A DNA stretch of 64,000 nt from positions 1 through 64,000 of the forward strand of contig SHNE01000035.1 in assembly GCA_004295015.1 (NCBI GenBank), in the 5' to 3' direction. Below the pieces are notes generated by a model. It ran no database searches, was not told the origin of the DNA, and worked only from the letters and a program-made list of their open reading frames with translations. The first letter of the stretch is position 1. Each line of letters opens with the position of its first letter. This DNA is from Bacteroidota bacterium. GTDB lineage: Bacteria > Bacteroidota > Bacteroidia > AKYH767-A > 2013-40CM-41-45. The translations under genes and the position numbers were made by a program. Of the stretch, positions 1 to 7,558 are shown one piece after another.

Positions 1-346
1 GGAATCTTCCCTGCTTTCCCCACTTTTTGAGATTGAATGAAGGAGCACAAGTCATCCTTTAGGATCTTGTGATTTCAATGACAAAAAACCATTGAAATGA
101 GACACCTTAAAAAACTCTTGCTTGAAAAAACTGTGCTTAAGCTTCTCCCCGATGGCGACAGTGTAAAAATCACATTGAACAACAAGAAAGTTTGCAATTC
201 GCCATACATTCTCCGTGTATTTAGTGATTAAAAAATAGCAGAGTTTAAAATCTTAGCACAAAGAAATCACAAAGTAGGAATCACAATGCACACCAGGGAA
301 GCTTGCAATACGCCTTGCATACACATTGTAATAGTGATTAAAATCT
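1..346. other. Gap with an imperfect direct repeat and one doubtful short ORF
   Basis: I see no convincing gene here. There is an 8-bp inverted repeat (73-80 with 90-97). A 44-codon plus-strand ORF (97-231) has no recognisable relative. An imperfect direct repeat of about 60 bp lies at 171-232 and 282-343; both copies share the core TTGCAATnCGCC and end in TAGTGATTAAAA. The second copy abuts the 3' end of the minus-strand gene that follows. This may be decayed coding or repeat sequence. Confidence 0.4.
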
Positions 347-1138
347 TTACTGAACCGCTACCGCCTTTGGTGCGCTCACTTTTTTTACCGAAGCAATAAT
401 TTGATCGGAGATTCCCGGGAAATTCATAGCAATGATTTCATTCACATCATTTGAATTCGAAGGAAACTTTACCACGGCCACATCACCATAAACCTGCTTA
501 CCCGAGCGATCGAAAATAGAGTAGTGAACTTTTAGTTCCCGCTGATAAATTTTCAGCGCAAGATCAAGGCAATCGGCGAAATTGGTTTTTATGTCCAGCT
601 CATTGAGAAAAACAAAGTAATCGGCACTGTATTTTCTTGCTAAATCAGGCAAGAGCAACTGATCATAAAAGGAAACATTGATGTATGACTTGTCTTTGTT
701 CTTTGCCTCGTTCTCCTTTGAGTTAAAAAGATTTTTCTTCCACTTCAAACTATCACGTTTTGCATTTGCTTTGAGAGGGAAAACGGTATCTTCAGAAAAG
801 GACAATGAATTATAAATGAGATCCATATCACGATCATCATTATGCACAAAATCCTGATCAGGAATTTTTGCCTCGTATTCGATAACCAATTTTGAATTAA
901 TATTTTTTAATAGTCCAATTCTTAATTGCTCACGCACCTCATGTGGATTCAACTCAGAATAGCGAGAGATATCATTGTCGGCATCCGAAAGATGCATCAT
1001 CGGCTTATAAGGTACCACCAGGAATGAAAGATTCGAAGGAGGAGGGTTCGTGCTGTTTGAATCGAGATCTGAACTTAAGCTTGATTTGGAGACAAGGAGT
1101 AAAAGAATAAAGAGAATAGCACTTAGACTGGAACGCAT
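347..1138 (-). CDS. Secreted hypothetical protein (263 aa)
   Basis: The protein starts with a clear Sec signal peptide (residues 1-22: a basic start, then an Ile/Leu-rich core and a Ser-rich end). The mature part is mixed alpha/beta, rich in Lys and Asp, and has no Cys-lipobox and no T9SS sorting domain, so it is probably periplasmic. I do not recognise the family. The pattern of short hydrophobic strands near 155-240 suggests a small alpha/beta fold, but that is inference. It stands alone on the minus strand, upstream of a repeat-bearing gap, with no visible operon partner. Confidence 0.7.
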   Translation of the reverse strand: MRSSLSAILFILLLLVSKSSLSSDLDSNSTNPPPSNLSFLVVPYKPMMHLSDADNDISRYSELNPHEVREQLRIGLLKNINSKLVIEYEAKIPDQDFVHNDDRDMDLIYNSLSFSEDTVFPLKANAKRDSLKWKKNLFNSKENEAKNKDKSYINVSFYDQLLLPDLARKYSADYFVFLNELDIKTNFADCLDLALKIYQRELKVHYSIFDRSGKQVYGDVAVVKFPSNSNDVNEIIAMNFPGISDQIIASVKKVSAPKAVAVQ

Positions 1139-1240
1139 GGTTTTTGGTTTTGGTCTAAGACATACGAGAATGCTTTAAAAATGTTTTATTCATCCATAAA
1201 AGATTTTCGAAAGAGCAAAATCCCATCCGAAAGGCCATAA

Positions 1241-1270
1241 AAAAAAACGATCTGCATAAACAGATCGTTT
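1241..1270 (-). terminator. Intrinsic terminator, minus strand
   Basis: Ten-bp perfect stem (1245-1254 with 1261-1270) around a six-base loop. An A-run at 1239-1247 becomes the U-tract when read on the minus strand. It lies about 355 bp beyond the rseP stop codon, so it would end a long 3' untranslated region, or a transcript starting in the repeat. Confidence 0.6.
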
Positions 1271-1372
1271 AAAAATTTTTAGGATTAGTCATTTTTTCGT
1301 AAATCAGTTAACATCCAAGGATTGTTTATCTAATTTATCTTCTGTACAATAATATTTAATTTAAATTTTCTA

Positions 1373-1530
1373 TTGGCAAACCTTATTTCGATGGGCGCGT
1401 TAGCCCGACCAATTGCCGGGAAGCGTCAGCATGTGCGGCTGGCAGGGTTTTTATCCGCCTTCGGAGGGCAATTGGTCTTGATTTTTTTGCTTACTTTTTT
1501 CATCAAGGAAAAAAGTGAGAAGGGGATTGT
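1373..1530. repeat. REP-like intergenic repeat with nested inverted repeats
   Basis: Locally more GC-rich than its surroundings. An 11-bp perfect inverted repeat (1407-1417 with 1467-1477, core GACCAATTGCC) encloses a GC-rich segment. A second hairpin follows (9-bp arms 1493-1501 and 1508-1516, ACTTTTTTC/GAAAAAAGT). From memory, AT-rich palindromes beginning GTCTTGATTTTTT are common dispersed intergenic repeats in Bacteroidota and give rise to spurious short ORFs. Only one copy lies in this window, so dispersal is not shown here. Confidence 0.5.
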
Positions 1531-1625
1531 GAACAGTATAGTCGTATGTGATATGGTAATCTGGAACTAGATGACTAAACCTAAAAATTTTATTTAATGT
1601 GACAGGATGAAGCCTATCGAATTCA

Positions 1626-2948
1626 TCAATTGATAATATGTTTCCAGATATCATTCCCGATAGTAAAGACCATTAGAGAAAGTAAAATCACCATTCCTGC
1701 AACTTGTGCACGTTCGAGGAATTTATCGCTCAGTTTCCTGCGTGTAACAGCTTCAATAGTCAGAAATAAAACGTGACCACCATCCAGTGCAGGTATTGGC
1801 AATATATTCATGAAAGCAAGAACCATGGAAAGCAATCCGGTGATTGTCCAGAAACGGCGCCAGTCCCACACTCCACCATAAATCGTCGCAATTCCTATAG
1901 GCCCTTGTAATGATTCACTTGCTTTTTCTTTACCTATAAAAATCTGCTTGAGTCCTTTCATATTCGAAGTGATGGCTTCCATAGCATCTGAAGCGCCAAA
2001 GCTGATAGAACTGCCAATCGTGTAAGCAGTTCGTGGATAGTCGCCCAGGTCGCTGTGGTGACCAACTCCTAAAATGCCTGAGTCGCCAATGACCGGTTGA
2101 ATTTGCATGCTCACATCACCGCGCTTAATATCCAGTGTAACAGGTTTTGATTTATTCTCTAATAGGATATCCCGGAACGCATCCATGGAAAATGTGCGTA
2201 CACCATTCACTGCGTAGATATGATCTCCTTTTTTCAAGCCGGCTGATTCAGCCGCCTTACCCGGCATAATGCTGTCGATAACTAAATTCGAGCGGTAGGT
2301 TCCGATAAAATTTCCTCTCCCTGCTTCAATTGCTTTACGGTAAAAGTCCTCCGGAATAATTACATCAAGCGTACGCCCATTTCTTTCCACTGTAAGTGTA
2401 GAACCAAAGATTACACGTGATGAAAGAAGATCGTCAAATCGTTCAAAAGCTTTTCCGTCGATGGCAATGACCTTGTCGCCGGTTTCTAAACCAACTTGCT
2501 TACCTAAATCAAATGCATAAATTCCATCTTCAACAGACTTGTTCGATAAATATTGCTTGTCGTAATTGTACAGAACCAATGCATAGATGACTATACCTAA
2601 AACAACATTCATCACCACGCCGGCAATCATCACAATCAATCGTTGCCATGCAGGTTTCGATCGGAACTCCCAGTCCTGAGCAGGTTGCTTCATGGCTTCC
2701 TTGTCCATACTCTCATCGATCATACCGGAAATTTTCACATAGCCACCCAGTGGTAACCATCCCATTCCATATTCGGTATCGCCACGACGAAAGGAGAAGA
2801 ACTTAAAACCCCAGGCGTCAAAGAAGAGATAAAATTTCTCTACGCGTATACCAAAAGCACGAGCCGCCAGGTAGTGACCGAGTTCGTGAAGTGTTACCAA
2901 TATTGCTAAGCCCAGTATCAACTGAGCCGCCATGATGAGTCCTGACAT
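1626..2948 (-). CDS. rseP: RseP-type site-2 intramembrane zinc protease
   Basis: Membrane-embedded metalloprotease of family M50B that cuts transmembrane anchors, classically of anti-sigma factors, within the inner membrane. The zinc motif HELGH is at residues 21-25 in the first membrane segment. The third ligand lies in the C-terminal NxxPxPxLDGG motif near residues 385-397. PDZ-like segments lie between, the clearest near 230-260. The 440-residue length is normal. A TACCTTTG box at 3007-3014 lies about 60 bp upstream on the minus strand and supports this start. In many Bacteroidota dxr sits next to this gene; here dxr lies about 11 kb away on the same strand. Confidence 0.93.
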   Translation of the reverse strand: MSGLIMAAQLILGLAILVTLHELGHYLAARAFGIRVEKFYLFFDAWGFKFFSFRRGDTEYGMGWLPLGGYVKISGMIDESMDKEAMKQPAQDWEFRSKPAWQRLIVMIAGVVMNVVLGIVIYALVLYNYDKQYLSNKSVEDGIYAFDLGKQVGLETGDKVIAIDGKAFERFDDLLSSRVIFGSTLTVERNGRTLDVIIPEDFYRKAIEAGRGNFIGTYRSNLVIDSIMPGKAAESAGLKKGDHIYAVNGVRTFSMDAFRDILLENKSKPVTLDIKRGDVSMQIQPVIGDSGILGVGHHSDLGDYPRTAYTIGSSISFGASDAMEAITSNMKGLKQIFIGKEKASESLQGPIGIATIYGGVWDWRRFWTITGLLSMVLAFMNILPIPALDGGHVLFLTIEAVTRRKLSDKFLERAQVAGMVILLSLMVFTIGNDIWKHIIN

Positions 2949-3006
2949 GTGGAGGATTTAATTGTAGACTGCCTTTAACGCAGAAATTCGTTATTTGTTC
3001 AGATTG

Positions 3007-3014
3007 CAAAGGTA
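3007..3014 (-). promoter_or_regulatory. Probable -7 promoter element for rseP
   Basis: On the minus strand this reads TACCTTTG, matching the Bacteroidota TAnnTTTG box. It predicts transcription from about 3002, a leader of some 50 nt. No TTTG element lies at the usual 19-20 nt spacing; the nearest is about 25 nt away. Confidence 0.45.
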
Positions 3015-3130
3015 CAAAAAAGACCTGTTCCTAATTACACAAATTCCCTGAACGCAGGTTAATATGGATGTTTTTAGGAAAAATCCAACATAATTTTGAG
3101 ACTAGGATGAATACCGAAAAAATAAAATAA

Positions 3131-3640
3131 TCAGGGCTTGCGTATAGTAAGCGAGCCGGAGCTCACTACATTACTGCTATGCCCGGCCCGGTCAACGATA
3201 TAAATTGAAAAAGATACATTTTGTTGTGAGGCTCCGTTTGTAATTCCTTGTCCTCCTATATTAATTTCCAATTCTCCTTTTATCGGAATGGAAGCTCCAT
3301 CCGGAGCTAATTGTTTAATACGGTAGGAAGATGTCACTCCTATTCTGTCGTCAGTCACAAAACAGTTTTTTACAGTCGCACTGTTTTCGCCCAGGTCTCC
3401 ATCACCATCAGTATAACTTAATCGTATGATGATTTCGTCGCTGTATTCATTGGCTACAGCCGGACTAATGCTCAATACTTCAATAGCAGGAATGATGTCC
3501 AGGGCTTCAACATCTTTTTTACAGGAAGAAATGCTTGTGATGAGAAGTCCGATAATAAAAACTGCGCTATACTTTTTTACAGAAGAAAATACAGCCCTTC
3601 CAGCCGATGATAGATTGTGAGAAAAGTTAGATACTGTCAT
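3131..3640 (-). CDS. Small lipoprotein, last gene of the envelope operon
   Basis: The chosen ATG (3638-3640) gives 169 residues and starts 13 bp after the previous gene's stop. A longer frame would begin inside that gene. After about 22 residues comes a hydrophobic stretch ending in a lipobox-like SISSC followed by Lys-Lys-Asp. The mature part carries a DGDGDLGEN-type acidic motif and a beta-rich region, resembling Ig-like or calcium-binding modules of Bacteroidota surface lipoproteins. The function is not recognised. Its position as last gene of a tight five-gene cluster suggests it works with the cytochrome-like and phosphatase-like proteins upstream. Confidence 0.7.
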   Translation of the reverse strand: MTVSNFSHNLSSAGRAVFSSVKKYSAVFIIGLLITSISSCKKDVEALDIIPAIEVLSISPAVANEYSDEIIIRLSYTDGDGDLGENSATVKNCFVTDDRIGVTSSYRIKQLAPDGASIPIKGELEINIGGQGITNGASQQNVSFSIYIVDRAGHSSNVVSSGSLTIRKP

Positions 3641-3653
3641 AGTGCATTGGCGT

Positions 3654-4583
3654 TTACTGAACATAAAACGCGTAAAGGGTTTTATAATAATCCAGCGTTT
3701 CAAACCGTGGAAATTCTGAATCCGTTGTATGCTGACCGTCGTTTACATAAATTCTGAAATAAACCGTAGTCCCTACAGGCCATGAGCTAATAGGAACAGA
3801 TACCAGCCATGCCTTGTATTGTGCGAGGTAGCTGGACGCTGAATAGGTGATGGCTCCAGAGAAATCATTTTTATCGGTGCTGAATTTAATTTTTTTAACA
3901 GTGAAATTGGCCGGATCGGTAGCACTTAATCCATCAGCGGTATCAGTTGCCAGTATTGCCATGGTTATATTCATTCCATTATTCAGAACAAATGGATTGA
4001 CAGGGATATCATTGAGCCTGTTCGTGTCCAGTTGCACAAAAACAGAGTCAACGGCTACATATCCGATAATTGTTGGCTGAAGATTTGGTTTTACGGCCAC
4101 ATTACCATTTAAATCCTTACATCCTCCGTTTATCCAGTTTTTAACATGATCGATTTCGGCAGCCGTAAGTCGTGTGGCATTGGAAGGCATATACTCCGTT
4201 GTTGAAGTAACAAGTCGCTCTATGAGCCAGGAATCAGTAACATTGTTTGGTATAACTCTATGGCTATATATTTTTACAGAGTCAAGTGTGAGCTTATTTA
4301 CCGGTTGATATACAAGCGTGGCATAAGAGGATTCAATGGTGCGGTAGTCGGGCTCAAATGTGCCATCATGACAACCGGGGTTGGCGCACTTAGGAAAAAA
4401 AATATTTTTATGCAGACCGGCAATGGAATTTGGATCAGGTTCATTGAGATTATTTCCCGGTGTTGAATAGTCAACATCATCATAAGGATTTTCGGGTGTG
4501 TCTTCCTTGCTGCAGGAGGCAAGCAAGAGCACCATGCAAATTGTGCTAAACAGTAGACTATGCAAGAGCGTGTTAGTTCTCAT
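3654..4583 (-). CDS. Lipoprotein with a variant cytochrome c domain (CX4CH)
   Basis: Residues 1-24 form a lipoprotein signal ending LASC. A cytochrome-c-like domain follows: Cys66 and Cys71-His72 form CX4CH rather than CX2CH. The downstream Met132-Pro, followed by a TAAEIDHVKNWI helix, fits the distal-ligand and last helix of small cytochromes of the planctomycete type. The C-terminal half (about 165-309) is beta-rich. The start overlaps the stop of the phosphatase-like gene by 4 bp (ATGA), so the two are co-translated. CX4CH haem sites are known in some multihaem cytochromes; haem binding here is inferred. The alternative is a haem-less domain keeping a disulphide. Confidence 0.75.
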   Translation of the reverse strand: MRTNTLLHSLLFSTICMVLLLASCSKEDTPENPYDDVDYSTPGNNLNEPDPNSIAGLHKNIFFPKCANPGCHDGTFEPDYRTIESSYATLVYQPVNKLTLDSVKIYSHRVIPNNVTDSWLIERLVTSTTEYMPSNATRLTAAEIDHVKNWINGGCKDLNGNVAVKPNLQPTIIGYVAVDSVFVQLDTNRLNDIPVNPFVLNNGMNITMAILATDTADGLSATDPANFTVKKIKFSTDKNDFSGAITYSASSYLAQYKAWLVSVPISSWPVGTTVYFRIYVNDGQHTTDSEFPRFETLDYYKTLYAFYVQ

Positions 4584-5932
4584 ACGAATGCTGCTTGAAG
4601 ATCACATGAGGTCCATGGTTTGAGCCCAAACCTTCCGGATATTGCCGTTTCAAATCCTAATAACTCCGCAATGGCAGGAACAATCTCTGTACTTTCTCCG
4701 GATACATTGCTTATTACCTGGTTTTGTCGAACAACTGCGGGTGGACCTACTACCATACAGAAAATATCTCTTGCCATTTTCAGGTTAGGGTCGCCGGAGA
4801 AATTCGGATCATTTGGTGCAGTATGATCCAAGGCATTTCTTCCAAAGGCATCAACAGAAGTATTGGTCTGAAAATTTCTTCCGTGTTCAGGTGCAATGAT
4901 CAGCACGGTATCATCTGCCATTCCGGGTGTTGATTGTATAGTCTTCCAAAGCTGAGCTACAGCAAAATCAGCTTTGCGTAAATTGTTTGCGTAGCTGGTG
5001 AAATTAAAATGGCAAACATCAACGTCTTGCATGTTTACCACCAATAATTCAGGTTTGAAGGTGCGTATCACTTCTTCTGCAAAGAGAATATTGTACATGT
5101 CGTTATTCATGACTTGCAAACCGGCTCCCCAGGCATTCAGCCAGGAAGCGTTTTGTGCATTCGCATAAAGACTTGTAATAAATTGCTGCAAGAGTACACT
5201 GTCTGCTTCCGTGTTTACAACACCTGCAGAACCATCAGCATAAGAATGATTAAACATTCCGTTTACAAACTGACGCATATTATTTGCAGCCGCTTGTTCT
5301 GCGCTGCTAAAATTTCTTGGATTACCCAATACATCATATCCCTGCGGACTGATCAGCGATGTTGGGGCAATGAAATTGGCTCCATAATTTGCTCCATAAC
5401 CCGAAGCTTTGGAATAATTCAAGGCAGGATAAGGTCCGAGTGTATTGGCAATCCACCAGGAATTCATAGCACTTTGCTGCGGACTGTTATGCTTTCTGTA
5501 ATATTCAAAAATGGTTGGCTTGCTTGGATGTTCGCGAATGTTCAGGTCTACATCTACATAATTTCCGGTGAGTGCAACGGTATGTCCGTTGTAATGTCCG
5601 GTTGGGCCGGAGGCATAGCGGAATTCTTTGAATAATGTTCCGTAGTTCTGCAATGGCATAGCAAGTGGCGACGCAGGTAATGATTCCATTCCTCCGGCAA
5701 TATCAGCAGAAATACTTCCTCCACCATTGAACATATTGCGCATCAAATTCCCATCGTTCATATGAACCGACTCAAGGTTTCGAACACCTCCTGCATAGAG
5801 GCAAAACACCACGTGGTTTACACGACGCATACCGGTTGCGGCAAACAACCTTCCTGAAGGCAAGATGTACGGAGCCGCAAAGGCACCGACAGTTGCAATG
5901 GTTGATTTTTTTAAAAAGTCACGTCGTTTCAT
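4580..5932 (-). CDS. Tat-exported alkaline-phosphatase-fold protein (DUF1501-like)
   Basis: Twin arginines at residues 3-4 in MKRRDFLKK, followed by a hydrophobic stretch, give a Tat signal, so export of a folded protein is expected. The body resembles DUF1501/sulfatase-like members of the alkaline phosphatase superfamily. Features include the post-signal strand VVFCLYAGG, a GHYNGH segment, a DVDVCHFN segment and an APEHGRN motif near residue 345 that could hold metal ligands. In DUF1501 proteins the catalytic nucleophile is often unclear, and I cannot assign one here. It sits 21 bp after the 161-aa lipoprotein gene and overlaps the cytochrome gene by 4 bp. Substrate unknown. Confidence 0.75.
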   Translation of the reverse strand: MKRRDFLKKSTIATVGAFAAPYILPSGRLFAATGMRRVNHVVFCLYAGGVRNLESVHMNDGNLMRNMFNGGGSISADIAGGMESLPASPLAMPLQNYGTLFKEFRYASGPTGHYNGHTVALTGNYVDVDLNIREHPSKPTIFEYYRKHNSPQQSAMNSWWIANTLGPYPALNYSKASGYGANYGANFIAPTSLISPQGYDVLGNPRNFSSAEQAAANNMRQFVNGMFNHSYADGSAGVVNTEADSVLLQQFITSLYANAQNASWLNAWGAGLQVMNNDMYNILFAEEVIRTFKPELLVVNMQDVDVCHFNFTSYANNLRKADFAVAQLWKTIQSTPGMADDTVLIIAPEHGRNFQTNTSVDAFGRNALDHTAPNDPNFSGDPNLKMARDIFCMVVGPPAVVRQNQVISNVSGESTEIVPAIAELLGFETAISGRFGLKPWTSCDLQAAFV

Positions 5933-5953
5933 TTTGTCTTTCGCTAATTTGAA

Positions 5954-6439
5954 TTAATAGAAACGGTATTCATCGGAAGTCATTAAACTATAGTAAACGA
6001 TAAGAGGACTCGTTGATGGATTATTGCGTATAAGTTGAAGCCATTGGTATTTTTCAAAGGCAGTAGCTTCCCGGTTAAAGAATTTTTTATAGGAATTTGT
6101 AATGAATGCAACCGTATCGCCACTTACTGAAATGCTTGTTGGGATAATAGCACTGGTGTCGTTCAAAAAATTCCTGATAATCCTGTCTTCTATTACGCGG
6201 AGGTCGCCGAAGGAGGAATAGGCAATGCTTAAGTTTACCAATCTTGTTTGCGAAATTTCTGTATTGAATAAATCGGCATAGGCAATAGATATAAATTCTG
6301 TGGTTGATTTCTGATTATTTTTATCTCCACCTCCCGATGAAACAGAAACCGGATCAACTTCATATTCTACTTCTTTCTCCGTTGTACAGGAAAAGAACAG
6401 ACTAATGATAAATATGTAAACGAGAGCTTTTCTCATCAT
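5954..6439 (-). CDS. Small lipoprotein with one R-x-[PA]-x3-E repeat motif
   Basis: Lipoprotein of 161 residues with signal ending LFFSC. The C-terminal third contains a helical motif with NREATAFEKYQW, like the LGREPNTTEF units in the gene just upstream and like the 'sR.Pt..E' signature of DUF1553/DUF4214-type helical repeats. Its start overlaps the upstream stop by 4 bp. It may have arisen by splitting or duplication of a longer repeat protein. Biochemical role unknown; a structural partner of the phosphatase-fold protein is inferred from operon position. Confidence 0.65.
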   Translation of the reverse strand: MMRKALVYIFIISLFFSCTTEKEVEYEVDPVSVSSGGGDKNNQKSTTEFISIAYADLFNTEISQTRLVNLSIAYSSFGDLRVIEDRIIRNFLNDTSAIIPTSISVSGDTVAFITNSYKKFFNREATAFEKYQWLQLIRNNPSTSPLIVYYSLMTSDEYRFY

Positions 6440-7305
6440 ATCCCAATGAATTCGTTAGAAGCCAGAAGATCTTTTTGCACAAGTGTATAGTCGTTGCTAC
6501 CCGAATACTTGAGGGTAGCCGCATTCATCTCTTGTGTGTTTGGAGCACGATTCAGGTACTTCTGATAGAGTAAAACAACCTGTGCCTCATAGTAATTATT
6601 ACTGTGTGTCAGTATATGGAGGTATTCATTTTTGGATGATCCGGCTTCCAAAAGAAGAATAGCATTTCCACCGTCAACCATAGAGATCCCGGCACTTTGT
6701 TCTGCATTCGTCGGATTCCTGTTCAGTAAATGCTGAAAGGTACTGATCACAAAATTCGCCGATCCCATATTGATCTGATCGTAAATGTAATTGTTGCACA
6801 TTCTCCTGTGTAATTCATCGAGACCGATTGCTCCGGTAATGAATTGAGAAAATGCAGCTTGCAATGATGTCATCCTGATTATTTCATAATTGAGATAGGG
6901 AAACAAAAAACTGTTTGAGGTATCAGACAACAGAAAATTCCAAATTGCAATCCAGTTAGTAAACTCGGAAGTGTCGCTGTTATTCAGAAGGTCTATTTTA
7001 TTTTTGGCATAAACCTGCGGTAAATAAGCAGGATTACTAAAAACGCTGTTCAGAAACTGTGCGCGTGATGTGCTGTCTAATCCTCCGCTGATGAGCAGAC
7101 TTGTCGCTGCATTAAATTCTGTTGTATTGGGTTCTCGGCCGAGTGTAAGAATGTAAGTTCGGGTTACATAGTTTTCTATAGTAACTGTTTCTATGGTCGG
7201 ATCAGGAGGTGCGACATTGTCGGGCACTGTCTCCAGCTCCGTTTTGGTACAGGAAAGGAATGCCAGCCCCATACAACATAAGAAGAGATAAATCCTCATT
7301 TTCAT
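6436..7305 (-). CDS. Lipoprotein with three helical LGR-x-P-x3-E repeats, first gene of the operon
   Basis: Lipoprotein signal with lipobox FLSC near residue 19. Three related helical units follow, each with a hydrophobic run and then R-x-P-x(3)-E: LGREPNTTE (about 56), LNRNPTNAE (about 195) and LNRAPNTQE (about 250). Such motifs occur in DUF4214 and in the C-terminal part of DUF1553 proteins, which accompany DUF1501 proteins in planctomycetes. It is the first gene of a five-gene minus-strand cluster running to 3131. I see no clear TAnnTTTG element upstream. Family assignment is by motif only. Confidence 0.65.
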   Translation of the reverse strand: MKMRIYLFLCCMGLAFLSCTKTELETVPDNVAPPDPTIETVTIENYVTRTYILTLGREPNTTEFNAATSLLISGGLDSTSRAQFLNSVFSNPAYLPQVYAKNKIDLLNNSDTSEFTNWIAIWNFLLSDTSNSFLFPYLNYEIIRMTSLQAAFSQFITGAIGLDELHRRMCNNYIYDQINMGSANFVISTFQHLLNRNPTNAEQSAGISMVDGGNAILLLEAGSSKNEYLHILTHSNNYYEAQVVLLYQKYLNRAPNTQEMNAATLKYSGSNDYTLVQKDLLASNEFIGI

Positions 7306-7493
7306 CTAACGGTAAATCTAATCATTGATTTTTTAATTTGATAAAGATGATTCGTTTTTTTTCAGATAGCAATAACTGATAAAACCTGTGATTCTTCCTG
7401 TTTTCTCATTTACAGCACTGATTTTCGAATGAATGGCCTATGTGACCGATCCGGTGTACAAATGATTCAAGCCCCATTCCTGAAATCTTAAAC

Positions 7494-7518
7494 AAAAAAA
7501 GCCGGCTCGAAGGCCGGC
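7494..7518 (-). terminator. Intrinsic terminator of the 7559-9382 gene
   Basis: GCCGGC arms at 7501-7506 and 7513-7518 around a six-base loop, with seven A's at 7494-7500 that give the U-tract on the minus strand. It lies 40 bp beyond the T9SS cargo gene's stop and separates it from the lipoprotein operon. Confidence 0.85.
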
Positions 7519-7558
7519 TTTTTAGTAGGATTCATCCTCAAAAGGATGTTGTTTTGAT

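Larger units (their letters stand above)
1139..1625. other. Gap holding a terminator hairpin and an intergenic repeat
   Basis: This 487-bp gap contains the hairpin at 1241-1270 and the repeat element at about 1373-1530, both listed separately. Short open frames of 65-67 codons cross the repeat on both strands. They have no credible composition or start context and I do not call them genes. Confidence 0.6.

Noticed and set aside
1373-1654. Short ORFs on both strands across the intergenic repeat
   Set aside because: They overlap each other and the palindromes, lack a plausible start context and look like translated repeat.
5114-5635. 173-codon plus-strand ORF within the phosphatase-like gene
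   Set aside because: Antisense shadow of a gene with a Tat signal and conserved motifs.
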